Below are positions 18,786 through 27,093 of a stretch of 64,000 bases of DNA, in pieces. The notes below the pieces were generated by a model. It saw only the letters and a program-made list of their open reading frames with translations, searched no databases and was not told the DNA's origin. Numbering within the stretch: the stretch's first letter is position 1; the number at the start of each line of letters is the position of its first letter. The stretch is taken from assembly GCA_947496175.1 (NCBI GenBank), contig CANMBU010000002.1, forward strand, positions 372,001 to 436,000. Reading direction: 5' to 3'. This stretch comes from an uncultured Roseovarius sp. (GTDB lineage Bacteria > Pseudomonadota > Alphaproteobacteria > Rhodobacterales > Rhodobacteraceae). The position numbers and the translations under genes are program-made.

Positions 18786-19892
18786 ATGACCAACTTTTTC
18801 ACACGCCGTTTTTTCGCGGCGCTTCTGGGCACAACTTTGATGCTCCCAATGCCAGCCTTCTCCGAAACTATTTCCGTCACCGACGTCCTCGGTCGGACCG
18901 TGGACGTCCCTAAAAAGTCAGAACGTATTTTGCTTGGGTTCTATTATGAAGACACGTTTGCTGTTGGTGGCCCAGATGTTTACGACCGCGTCGTTGGTAT
19001 CTCAAGGGACGCCTGGGAAGGATGGCGCAGCCTGCAGTGGGATGCCTATGTCGAAGCCGTGCCGCGGATTGCCGAGATTGCTGATATAGGAGAAGTTGAT
19101 GCAGGCACCTTCTCTCTCGAAGCGGCACTGGCAACCCAACCGGACGTGGCGATTTTTGCGGCCTGGCAGCACGATGCGCTGGGCGATGCGATATCGCGTA
19201 TCGAAGCTGCCGGCGTGCCGGTCGTTATTCTCGACTACAACGCGCAAGAGGTGGACAAGCATGTCGCATCGACGTTAGCGCTTGGCGCTATCCTGGGGGA
19301 AGAGGAACGTGCTCAAACCCTGGCCGACACCTATGCGAAAGCCTATGCGGATGTTCTGGCTCGGGTCGCCCAAGCGGAGACACAGCCGCGGGTTTACGTC
19401 GAACTTGGTCGCAAAGGGGCGGATGAGGTCGACAATTCTTACGGAAACACGATGTGGGGCAAACTGGTTGCGTCCGCTGGCGGACAAAACATTGCAGAGG
19501 GCCAGGTTGCTAAATGGGGTCCTCTCAGCCCGGAATACGTTCTGGCGCAAAACCCCGAAGTTGTGTTTCTCGCCGGGTCAGGCTGGCGGTCAAGGGACAA
19601 GGCTGTGATCATGGGGCCGGGGGTGGAAAAAGAACTGACGCATGACCGGATGCAGCCTTATCTCGGGCGGCCAGGATGGGATCAACTTGACGCTGTGGCC
19701 GCGAACGAAATCCATGCTCTCTACCATGGCGGAGCCCGTACGCTCTATGACTTCGCGTTCTTCCAGTACATCGCTAAAACGCTTCATCCCGAGCTTTTTG
19801 AGGATGTGGACCCACAGGCCAATCTGGACGCGTTTTTTGAAACCTACATGCCGATCCAATTCAGCGGCACTTACATGACGCAGCTTAAATGA
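18786..19892 (+). CDS. Periplasmic substrate-binding protein of a FecCD-type ABC importer
   Basis: The start at ATG 18786 gives a clean signal peptide (TNFFTRRFFAALLGTTLML, cleaved near AFSE). The mature part starts with SVTDVLGRTVDVPKKSERI, the opening of FepB/BtuF-type class III binding proteins. ALATQPDVAIFA and PEYVLAQNPEVVFLAGS are the matching second-lobe features. It is 368 residues. Ligand is probably an Fe(III)-siderophore or a corrinoid. The stop overlaps the permease start (ATGA), so the three genes form a tight operon. No TonB receptor lies in the window. Confidence 0.85.
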   Translation: MTNFFTRRFFAALLGTTLMLPMPAFSETISVTDVLGRTVDVPKKSERILLGFYYEDTFAVGGPDVYDRVVGISRDAWEGWRSLQWDAYVEAVPRIAEIADIGEVDAGTFSLEAALATQPDVAIFAAWQHDALGDAISRIEAAGVPVVILDYNAQEVDKHVASTLALGAILGEEERAQTLADTYAKAYADVLARVAQAETQPRVYVELGRKGADEVDNSYGNTMWGKLVASAGGQNIAEGQVAKWGPLSPEYVLAQNPEVVFLAGSGWRSRDKAVIMGPGVEKELTHDRMQPYLGRPGWDQLDAVAANEIHALYHGGARTLYDFAFFQYIAKTLHPELFEDVDPQANLDAFFETYMPIQFSGTYMTQLK

Positions 19893-20944
19893 GCGTGAAC
19901 AGTGGGGCGGTTCACGCCGCCCCGTCTTATCGAAACCTTGTAGCTAGGCGCATGACGGCCCTGTGCGGTGCGGCCATGTTGCTTTTCGTGTGCATATTGC
20001 TCGATATCCTTACCGGACCTGCGATGCTTGGCTTCGGTGATGTGATCACGGCTCTATTCTGGCCTGGCCAAGCCAATGCAACAACCTCAGTCATTGTATG
20101 GGACATCCGCTTGCCGATGTCGCTTATGGCGATTGTGGTCGGCGCGGCGCTGGCCGTGGCAGGTGTGATTATGCAAACAATTCTCGGCAACCCGCTGGCC
20201 AGCCCCTACACGCTTGGGTTCTCGGCCGCAGCTGGTTTTGGCGCTGCTGTGATTATTCTTACAGGCATCACTCTGCCTGTGCTGAGCTGGCTCACGGTGC
20301 CGATAGCGGCTTTTGCGTCCACAATGGTTTCAGCGGCTCTGGTTTATGGATTGGCCAGAGCAAGGGGCATGACGCCAGAAGTCATGGTCCTTGCGGGGAT
20401 TGCGACGCTGTTTTTGTTTCAGTCTCTGCAATCTCTTGTGCAGTATCTGGCGGCGCCTGAGGTTTTACAGTCTATCGTTTTCTGGCTCTTTGGGTCTTTG
20501 CTGAAAGCGTCGTGGGACAACCTGCCAATCACAACGGCAATTTTGGGGTTTTGCGTCCTGGCAATCCTGCCGGATGTCTGGCGGCTCACGGCCTTGCGTT
20601 TGGGCGACGAACGCGCCGCAGCGGTCGGTGTCAACGTGACCCGGTTGCGCGTGCGCATGTTTGTCATCGTTGCACTTCTGACGGCCGGAGCCGTGGCCTT
20701 TGTCGGCACAATCGGTTTTATCGGACTTGTCGCCCCACATGTCGCACGAGGCCTGGTTGGTGAGGATCAAAGGTTTCTGCTTCCGATGTCAGCGATATGT
20801 GGGGCGATCATCATGTCAGGTGCGTCAATCTTGTCCAAACTCATTTCCCCCGGATCCGTCATCCCAATCGGAATCGTCACAGCCGTCCTGGGCGTGCCGT
20901 TTTTGTTCGGCCTTATTGTGCTGGGCAAAAGGAGACATTGGTGA
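19889..20944 (+). CDS. FecCD-family ABC transporter permease
   Basis: A 351-residue, very hydrophobic protein with about ten membrane segments. It has FecCD hallmarks: VWDIRLPMSLMAIVVGAALA, GVIMQTILGNPLASPYTLGF and, near the C-terminus, GTIGFIGLVAPHVARGLVG. It forms the inner-membrane pore for siderophore or B12 import. It overlaps the binding protein by 4 bases and the ATPase by 4 bases. Only one permease gene is present, so it probably works as a homodimer, like BtuC. Confidence 0.92.
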   Translation: MSVNSGAVHAAPSYRNLVARRMTALCGAAMLLFVCILLDILTGPAMLGFGDVITALFWPGQANATTSVIVWDIRLPMSLMAIVVGAALAVAGVIMQTILGNPLASPYTLGFSAAAGFGAAVIILTGITLPVLSWLTVPIAAFASTMVSAALVYGLARARGMTPEVMVLAGIATLFLFQSLQSLVQYLAAPEVLQSIVFWLFGSLLKASWDNLPITTAILGFCVLAILPDVWRLTALRLGDERAAAVGVNVTRLRVRMFVIVALLTAGAVAFVGTIGFIGLVAPHVARGLVGEDQRFLLPMSAICGAIIMSGASILSKLISPGSVIPIGIVTAVLGVPFLFGLIVLGKRRHW

Positions 20945-21699
20945 GTTTTGCAACACATAACATCTCCGTCCGGTACGGCAGAACGGCTGTGCTGAAGGAC
21001 GTGAGCCTGAGCTTGCCCACGGGACAAATCACGGGGCTGATTGGTCCGAATGGCGTGGGCAAGTCAACCCTGCTCAAGGCCATGGCGGGCCTGGCGCCGT
21101 GTACGGGGGAGATGACCTTTGACAACTCACCTTTGCATGTAGCAAGCCGTCGCAAGATGGTGGCCTACATGCCCCAGGACAGTAGCGCAGGGTCGTCTCT
21201 GACCCTCACCGAAGTTGTGCTGCTCGGCCGGCTTGCCACCCTGGGTATTCGCGTGAGCAACGATCTCATCCAGGCCGCACAGCACCTTTTGGCAGATTTT
21301 GGTCTTGCGCACTTGTCTCACAGAACTCTGGACGCAGTGAGTGGTGGACAACGGCAATTGACATATCTTGCCCAGGCGCTGTTTCGCCAACCTCGTTTGC
21401 TAATGCTTGATGAACCAACGGCTGCGCTTGACCTAAGGCATCAACTGGTCGTGTTTGAAACACTGCAGCATCTTGCGAAGTCTAAACAGATCGCAATCGT
21501 CGTGGCGCTCCATGACCTGTCCCTCGCAGCCCAATTCTGCGACCAGGTCGCATGCCTAAGCAACGGGCAATTGGATGCGTGTGGAACAGCACCTCAAGTG
21601 CTGACAGTGGACCGCCTTGAACGTGTCTACGGCATTCAGGCCGATGTACAACACTCGACAGACAACAGGCTCAGGATCACCGCGATCAGAGCAATTTGA
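20941..21699 (+). CDS. ABC transporter ATP-binding protein (FecE/BtuD type)
   Basis: I choose the GTG start at 20941 (GTGA overlap with the permease stop, AGGAG ahead of it). It yields 252 residues beginning MSFATHNISVRYGRTAVL. The longer frame from 20797 runs inside the permease gene. Walker A is GPNGVGKST (K41), the signature is VSGGQRQLTYLAQAL, and Walker B is LLMLDEPTAALD. It energises the importer formed by the two preceding genes. Confidence 0.93.
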   Translation: MSFATHNISVRYGRTAVLKDVSLSLPTGQITGLIGPNGVGKSTLLKAMAGLAPCTGEMTFDNSPLHVASRRKMVAYMPQDSSAGSSLTLTEVVLLGRLATLGIRVSNDLIQAAQHLLADFGLAHLSHRTLDAVSGGQRQLTYLAQALFRQPRLLMLDEPTAALDLRHQLVVFETLQHLAKSKQIAIVVALHDLSLAAQFCDQVACLSNGQLDACGTAPQVLTVDRLERVYGIQADVQHSTDNRLRITAIRAI

Positions 21700-22021
21700 G
21701 CCTGTTTTTCTAAGGAGCAATGGGCGACCGCATCGTGCCGCTTACCTTCTAAGGCGAAACGCGTGCAGCGATTGGGTGTCGCGCTGGGTTTGGCGAAACT
21801 CTGTGAGTCAGATTTATCGCAATACGCTTTAGCGCCAAAATCGCCTGGAGAGACGCAGGGCCATTCCGGGCTGGATTCTGACCGAAAGTGCGTCTCAGCT
21901 GGAAACCACACAAAACAATCGCAGGACATTACGCGAAAAATCGCGACAGTCTCCACCAAGCTCGTATTTCAAGAAAGGTTGGCTGTGGGCCCAGTCCCAA
22001 GCTATCTAGTCTGCCCCAAAT

Positions 22022-22182
22022 TTCCCTGTTAACAGGGAATAAACAGGGAAAAACTGACTGCTAGTCTCAATATTCAACCGCACTAAGGCCTTCCAATTCA
22101 GTTTCTATTTGAAAAACAGCGGTTTACTCAGGAAAGCCTTAAACTCGTTAACAGGGAAATTTCTCTACTGTTACAGGGAAAC
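22022..22182 (+). repeat. AACAGGGAA repeat cluster with an 18-bp palindrome
   Basis: TTCCCTGTTAACAGGGAA (22022-22039) is a perfect palindrome. Further copies of AACAGGGAA start near 22042 and 22150, and a TTACAGGGAAA near 22171. The spacing is irregular, so this is not CRISPR. Similar CAGGGAA repeats occur between genes in other alphaproteobacteria as I recall, but here they stand directly upstream of a large operon, so they could be regulator-binding sites. Confidence 0.65.
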
Positions 22183-22247
22183 AAATTCAAACTCTTGGGA
22201 ACCGTTCGCAGCAGTTTGCTAGGGTGGCAGACAATTCCCAATAATTG

Positions 22248-22276
22248 TTGACACATAGCGCTTTTCCCTCAAAAAT
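22248..22276 (+). promoter_or_regulatory. Candidate promoter of the giant-protein operon
   Basis: A perfect -35 box TTGACA (22248-22253), a 17-base spacer, and a weak -10 AAAAAT (22271-22276). It lies 20 bases before the GTG start. The -10 mismatch keeps confidence low. Confidence 0.35.
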
Positions 22277-22296
22277 TGTGATTGGGGGAAGTCATT

Positions 22297-25200
22297 GTGC
22301 CTCAAAAGAAATTTAGATTAGATCCTTATATCTCTCATTCGGAAGGAATATCTGAGAGCCGCGCTGAATACTTCGGGCCTGACGTCACACGACGAACTGT
22401 GTTGCGTATCGGTGCCGCCGGTATTGGAGCTGCTTTGGCTAGCCCAAGCCTGGCCGATGTTGGATCTATCAGGATATCTTATAGCAAGTGGGCAATCGAG
22501 ATTTCAGATGCCCGTTTCTCATGGAATCTTGACAGCCGCTGGTTTGGCAAAAATTGCTCTTTGCGGGTAAGGAAAACCAGAAAATCAATATCCGCTTGGA
22601 TAGTAAATGGACTACTTCCAGCGACAGATTTACCCCTAAATCTCTTCTTTCAGATTGATGGGATTCGAACTGAAAACCCTACTTTCTTATGCCGTTCAAG
22701 ACAGCTTGGCATTCGCGGGTCGTTGTCGCTTGGGGCGTGGTTGCGTGGAGAAGCGACTTTTTCCGGACTCGGAGAGCGAGTCACGTTCGCAGCTGTTGCA
22801 GATTCCAAGACAAGTGTATCTGGCTATATCACGCACTTGTCGCGTGACTGGGAAATAGCGTTAGACAACGGTGCTATTAGTTCTGCCGGCAGGTTCCACA
22901 CGAAAGCGTCCGCGCTTCAGATTGGTAGAGGGGCCGGAAAGCGTCTTGGCTCTGGCCTGATCGTGAAGTGTGCCGATGGAGTAGATTTTGATGTAATTGC
23001 ACCTGATGGACATTACCGCGGAACCAAGGTGCGTTGGGAACAGGATGCGCGAGCTAATCCTAATATCCGGCTTGCATGGAATCGCGTTGCCATTGAATTC
23101 CGGAGTACGCATGAAACGAATACTGAACTTGGAGTAGAACTGGATTCATCTATCCGGCTTTCGTTGCAACTATTTAATGCCAAGGTAATTATTGGCCTTG
23201 CAAATGACAATGAAACACTTGAGATGCATGGCCTTGTCGGTTCTGAGTTTGGGACTCTGAACTACGACGCCGCAACGTTCAAGCTGCGTTCTTCTTTCGC
23301 CAATGAAGTCTTTTCGTTGAGCGCTTTCACAAATCGTGACCCAGAATTTGGCCACAGATTTACTGTCGAGAGCTCAGCCTTGCCAGTTAAAGGTTCGATC
23401 GCTGGCTACGCAAGACCTTCGTCTGCACAGGAAATATGGATTGGAGACGCCGGCAGTTCGCCCGGCGGGGACTTCAGCATGATGTTGTCAGATGCTGGAG
23501 GCAGCTTGTTGCCCGGCGGCAACGAAATTTCCCCGCTCGAATTGCAACAAGTCTGCGCGGGGTGTTCAACGCCAGGTAAGCCACAAGGGATTTCCTATTT
23601 CACCACTCGTATTCACCAGCCTGAAAGCCTGCTGGAATTGCGAATAGAGTTTTACAATTTCGATCTGGAAACAAGGGAGGGAATCGACCGTCTAGCACCT
23701 CGCGAAGTGCCCGGGGCCTGCTTAATTATCGTGCATTTCGGTCCTCAGCACATTGAGGAAGACGCCTTCAATGAGGGAGCAGGTTGCGAAGGAGAGGCGC
23801 CGGGACCGGGACCAAATAATATCCCGATTGGTGCGAATTCGGCGGCCCCAGCCAGGCTGGTCTTTGAGTATCCAAAGTCACTCGGACCTCTTGAACTCAA
23901 CCTGGATAGCATTCTGGACTGGGAACCATGGCAGCCGAGGTCATCCGGGGTGACACGCCACCCACTATTGATCAATCCCCCAAATTGGGATGAGCCTGCA
24001 ATCGAAGCTCCTCGCGGGCTGGTGCTGCAACAGGGTCCGGACACCCGTTGGCGGGCAAATGGTTTTGACGGAGTTCTGGGTCAGAGCCACGTCCTATTCA
24101 ACGTAGACCTCCTATCAAATCAGCTTTTTGACCCCGATGAACCTGATCTGCAGCGACGCCCACGCATGGTGCCGGTCTGGACTGATGCGTTTGTAGAATG
24201 TGGAGTAGTGCCACCACAGCCCTCACAGGGTATGTGGCGCACGGTATGTCAACGGATCAATCTCGGCGGCAACAAATCGAAAAACGAGTGCGAAGTTCTA
24301 AGTCCGAGTTCAAAAGAAACAAAAGTCGGCGAGAGTGAATCCGGACCTGTCAAAGTGATTGAGGAGACCACCTTGAGAGCGGTCGTACGGCTTGGCCACG
24401 ACAGTACGCTCTGTCCTGAACCGTTCAAGGCGGAGCATATGCTTCTCACCCAACTGGGTGCGTGGACTGCTTTGGATGGCTATTGGCCAAAGACACCCGC
24501 GCGTGGCAAATACACGGATCTGAAGTCCAAGAAGCACCGGATCACACAGGGCCGTACCCAGTTCGACAAAGACGAAAGACGAGGTTTTCTCTATCCGTTC
24601 GGCCATAGGGTGACACTTGTTGCAGAGACTAACCGTCGCCAGCATGACATTGGCGAAGCAACTTACTCGGCCCTGAAAAAGAAATGGTATGTCGTCGTTG
24701 AACAACCCACCGTGGACACCGGTGATCCAAGGTTGTTTGAAGACCGGACAGATCAATCGTTCCGTATGCCCTTCCGAAGCGTCCGGATTGTGGAATCAAG
24801 TACGCCCAACCTTGATCCACCGGACATCGAATTCATCACTGAAGGCAACGAATGCAACACGTACTTTTGGGGCCACGTGTGCAAACAACAGTTTTTCTTC
24901 AATGTCGTTGGATCGGATTGGCGCGGCCGCGAGATCAGCTTCAAAGTCCCTCTTTTGTTTGTAAACGACGTTGCTTTGGATGAAGACAACCCAGTTCCGA
25001 TTGGGGTGCTGAACGACAGGCTTGAAGCAGTCTTCAAGGACGCAAACCGTCATATCCCCATTTCTGGCGGCGGCAACGGAATTGTCGGTCCCATCAGCAC
25101 ATTATCCCGCAGTTTTGCGGATTTTTCCGGCCAGCTGGTGGCGCTTCAAAACGGCTACCAGGAAGGCGATACCGACTTTGAGATATGCCGCCTGAGATTC

Positions 25201-27093
25201 ACTGGTGAGCGTCAGCTTCCCCCGTCGACTAAGGACAAAGGGGACTGCGAATTGATCGTTGATGGCCCGACGGAGAATACAGCCTATTTCTATCCAGTTG
25301 TTGAAGTCGCAGAAGCACGAGCGCCAACATTGTCGAGGGCTACCGCAGATGGGGGTGGGGCCTGCTGGTTGTCGATAGTTGATCCAACCAACGATCCCAG
25401 TGAATTTGAGATCGTTGCGGTCCAGCACGCGAGCGCTTCGGTCCCTGATGGGTCTTTGGCCAGAATCAATCTCGGGCAGTACCCACAAGTCACTTTCAAG
25501 CTGCCCTTTGATAAAAATAGTGATAGCACCGGCGGCGTCGCAGGCCCTACGCCCGATATCGATGCCTGGTCGCGGATCAAGGGCCCTCTGGGCATTGGCA
25601 CCAATGAACGGCTGAGTCTTTCCGGGGTCACCATCCCCGAAGCGTCGACTGCGGAGTTTCGCAATGGCAGACTGAACCCGAGTTCCTACTTTAATCTGGA
25701 TGCAAAGATTTGCGGGGTCATACCGCTTTCGGAAATCGTCGGTCTTCTTGGCCTGGACTCAACTACGCCTGCTTTGCTGGATTTTTTCAACGACGGTGGA
25801 GACATCGCCGACAGCACCGGATTTGTCTACGATTGGGATACTCCATTAAACTCTTGGGACTCCGGGATTCTCTCATTCGGCCCCCGTACGGAAGGAGGTC
25901 CGGCCAAGTTGGTCATCACCGGCGGTGTGTTGATCGAGCTGGAAGAGGATCCAAGTCTCACCGGGTTCATCCGGGGGGACATCACTGATTTCTTCATATC
26001 ACTTGAAGCCGCCGGCAATGGAATCCGAGCGGATTTTGCGCGGATCGGCCTGAATGCGAAGCTCGGCGAGAAGATTGAGTTTGATGTCGACATTGAAACG
26101 GTGGCGTTCATCGGGCCGCTTATGGAGTTTATTCAGAAGCTCAAGGAACAGCTGGGTTTCGGCGATGGCTTTGATGTCGTGCTCAGCGCCAAAAGTGTGA
26201 CCGCACAATTAGGCCCATTCGAATTGCCGAGTATCGGTTTTGGTGTCTTTTCGATGAGCCAGATATCGTTCTTTGCAGGATGTGATATCTATTTCAAAGG
26301 TAACAAACCTATTCTGTTTACCTTCAAGTTTTCTACACGAGACCGACCATTTTCACTTGCGGTGGCGCTGCTAGGAGGCAGAGGCTCGTTCCTGATAGCT
26401 CTGGATACTACTGGCGTCCAGGAAATAGCGGCCAGTTTGGAATTCGGCGCCGTTGCCGAGTTCGCTTTTGGCGGGTTCGCCCATGGCAATCTCTACATCA
26501 TGGGTGGGGTTTTCTACAGTTCCAAGCGTGTCGTGGTGACCAAGACCGGTGCAAGCGGCGGTCAGTTAGTCGAGGTTTCCGAGACCATCATTTCCGTTGA
26601 AATTTACGTGCGTGCCGGAGGCAGCCTAAGCTGCTTTGGTTTCATCACCGTTTCACTGGATGTCCATCTGGGGCTCAATATCGTACAGCGTGCTGGAAAT
26701 TCGGTGGCGTTTGGCACTGCAACACTGACTTTCAGCGTCAAGATCGGATTCTTTAAGAAGAGCTTTTCGGTAACCTTCTCAAAGGAATTGCCAGGATCGC
26801 AGTCCGACAGTAGCAATCAGCGTGAGTTAGGAGACGGGAAACGCGTGGCTATTGCAGCGTTCCAGAATGAACTGTCTCCTGCATCTCCCTTCACACCTTA
26901 TTCAACACCAAAGACGAAAGCTGCCTCTGGCCTAGAGGCATCGCCCGCACAGGTCACTGCCGGTCAGGTATTTGCCCAAACCTGTGATCATCGAGGCGAT
27001 ACCTGTGGGCCGAGCGGAATCAGCGCCATGAGCGAAGCCCAGTTCCGTTATTACTGGTATTCGTTCGGCGAAAACCGGAGGAAGCGGTTTTGA
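22297..27093 (+). CDS. Giant protein of unknown function with Tat-like signal (1598 aa)
   Basis: I place the start at GTG 22297, with GGGGGAA at 22284-22290 as ribosome site; TTG 22282 would place the start inside it. Near residue 31 it has TRRTVLRIGAAGIG followed by AALASPSLA, a good twin-arginine signal pattern after an unusually long N-region. The rest looks beta-rich. The last ~400 residues (GFGVFSMSQISFFAGCDIYF, AVALLGGRGSFLIALD, AASLEFGAVAEFAFGGFAHG) have alternating Gly/aromatic strands resembling large beta-sandwich or barrel-like domains. No catalytic motif is recognised. The stop overlaps the next giant gene. Probably exported and folded before export. Confidence 0.8.
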   Translation: MPQKKFRLDPYISHSEGISESRAEYFGPDVTRRTVLRIGAAGIGAALASPSLADVGSIRISYSKWAIEISDARFSWNLDSRWFGKNCSLRVRKTRKSISAWIVNGLLPATDLPLNLFFQIDGIRTENPTFLCRSRQLGIRGSLSLGAWLRGEATFSGLGERVTFAAVADSKTSVSGYITHLSRDWEIALDNGAISSAGRFHTKASALQIGRGAGKRLGSGLIVKCADGVDFDVIAPDGHYRGTKVRWEQDARANPNIRLAWNRVAIEFRSTHETNTELGVELDSSIRLSLQLFNAKVIIGLANDNETLEMHGLVGSEFGTLNYDAATFKLRSSFANEVFSLSAFTNRDPEFGHRFTVESSALPVKGSIAGYARPSSAQEIWIGDAGSSPGGDFSMMLSDAGGSLLPGGNEISPLELQQVCAGCSTPGKPQGISYFTTRIHQPESLLELRIEFYNFDLETREGIDRLAPREVPGACLIIVHFGPQHIEEDAFNEGAGCEGEAPGPGPNNIPIGANSAAPARLVFEYPKSLGPLELNLDSILDWEPWQPRSSGVTRHPLLINPPNWDEPAIEAPRGLVLQQGPDTRWRANGFDGVLGQSHVLFNVDLLSNQLFDPDEPDLQRRPRMVPVWTDAFVECGVVPPQPSQGMWRTVCQRINLGGNKSKNECEVLSPSSKETKVGESESGPVKVIEETTLRAVVRLGHDSTLCPEPFKAEHMLLTQLGAWTALDGYWPKTPARGKYTDLKSKKHRITQGRTQFDKDERRGFLYPFGHRVTLVAETNRRQHDIGEATYSALKKKWYVVVEQPTVDTGDPRLFEDRTDQSFRMPFRSVRIVESSTPNLDPPDIEFITEGNECNTYFWGHVCKQQFFFNVVGSDWRGREISFKVPLLFVNDVALDEDNPVPIGVLNDRLEAVFKDANRHIPISGGGNGIVGPISTLSRSFADFSGQLVALQNGYQEGDTDFEICRLRFTGERQLPPSTKDKGDCELIVDGPTENTAYFYPVVEVAEARAPTLSRATADGGGACWLSIVDPTNDPSEFEIVAVQHASASVPDGSLARINLGQYPQVTFKLPFDKNSDSTGGVAGPTPDIDAWSRIKGPLGIGTNERLSLSGVTIPEASTAEFRNGRLNPSSYFNLDAKICGVIPLSEIVGLLGLDSTTPALLDFFNDGGDIADSTGFVYDWDTPLNSWDSGILSFGPRTEGGPAKLVITGGVLIELEEDPSLTGFIRGDITDFFISLEAAGNGIRADFARIGLNAKLGEKIEFDVDIETVAFIGPLMEFIQKLKEQLGFGDGFDVVLSAKSVTAQLGPFELPSIGFGVFSMSQISFFAGCDIYFKGNKPILFTFKFSTRDRPFSLAVALLGGRGSFLIALDTTGVQEIAASLEFGAVAEFAFGGFAHGNLYIMGGVFYSSKRVVVTKTGASGGQLVEVSETIISVEIYVRAGGSLSCFGFITVSLDVHLGLNIVQRAGNSVAFGTATLTFSVKIGFFKKSFSVTFSKELPGSQSDSSNQRELGDGKRVAIAAFQNELSPASPFTPYSTPKTKAASGLEASPAQVTAGQVFAQTCDHRGDTCGPSGISAMSEAQFRYYWYSFGENRRKRF

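Larger units (their letters stand above)
21700..22296. other. Long intergenic region before the giant-protein operon
   Basis: About 600 bases with no supported gene. From 21975 onward it is more AT-rich than its surroundings and holds several copies of AACAGGGAA, listed separately, then a candidate promoter. Short frames inside have no ribosome sites. Confidence 0.5.

Noticed and set aside
22022-22182. CRISPR array at the AACAGGGAA repeats
   Set aside because: Repeats are about 9-10 bases, irregularly spaced, and partly palindromic; no cas gene is present.
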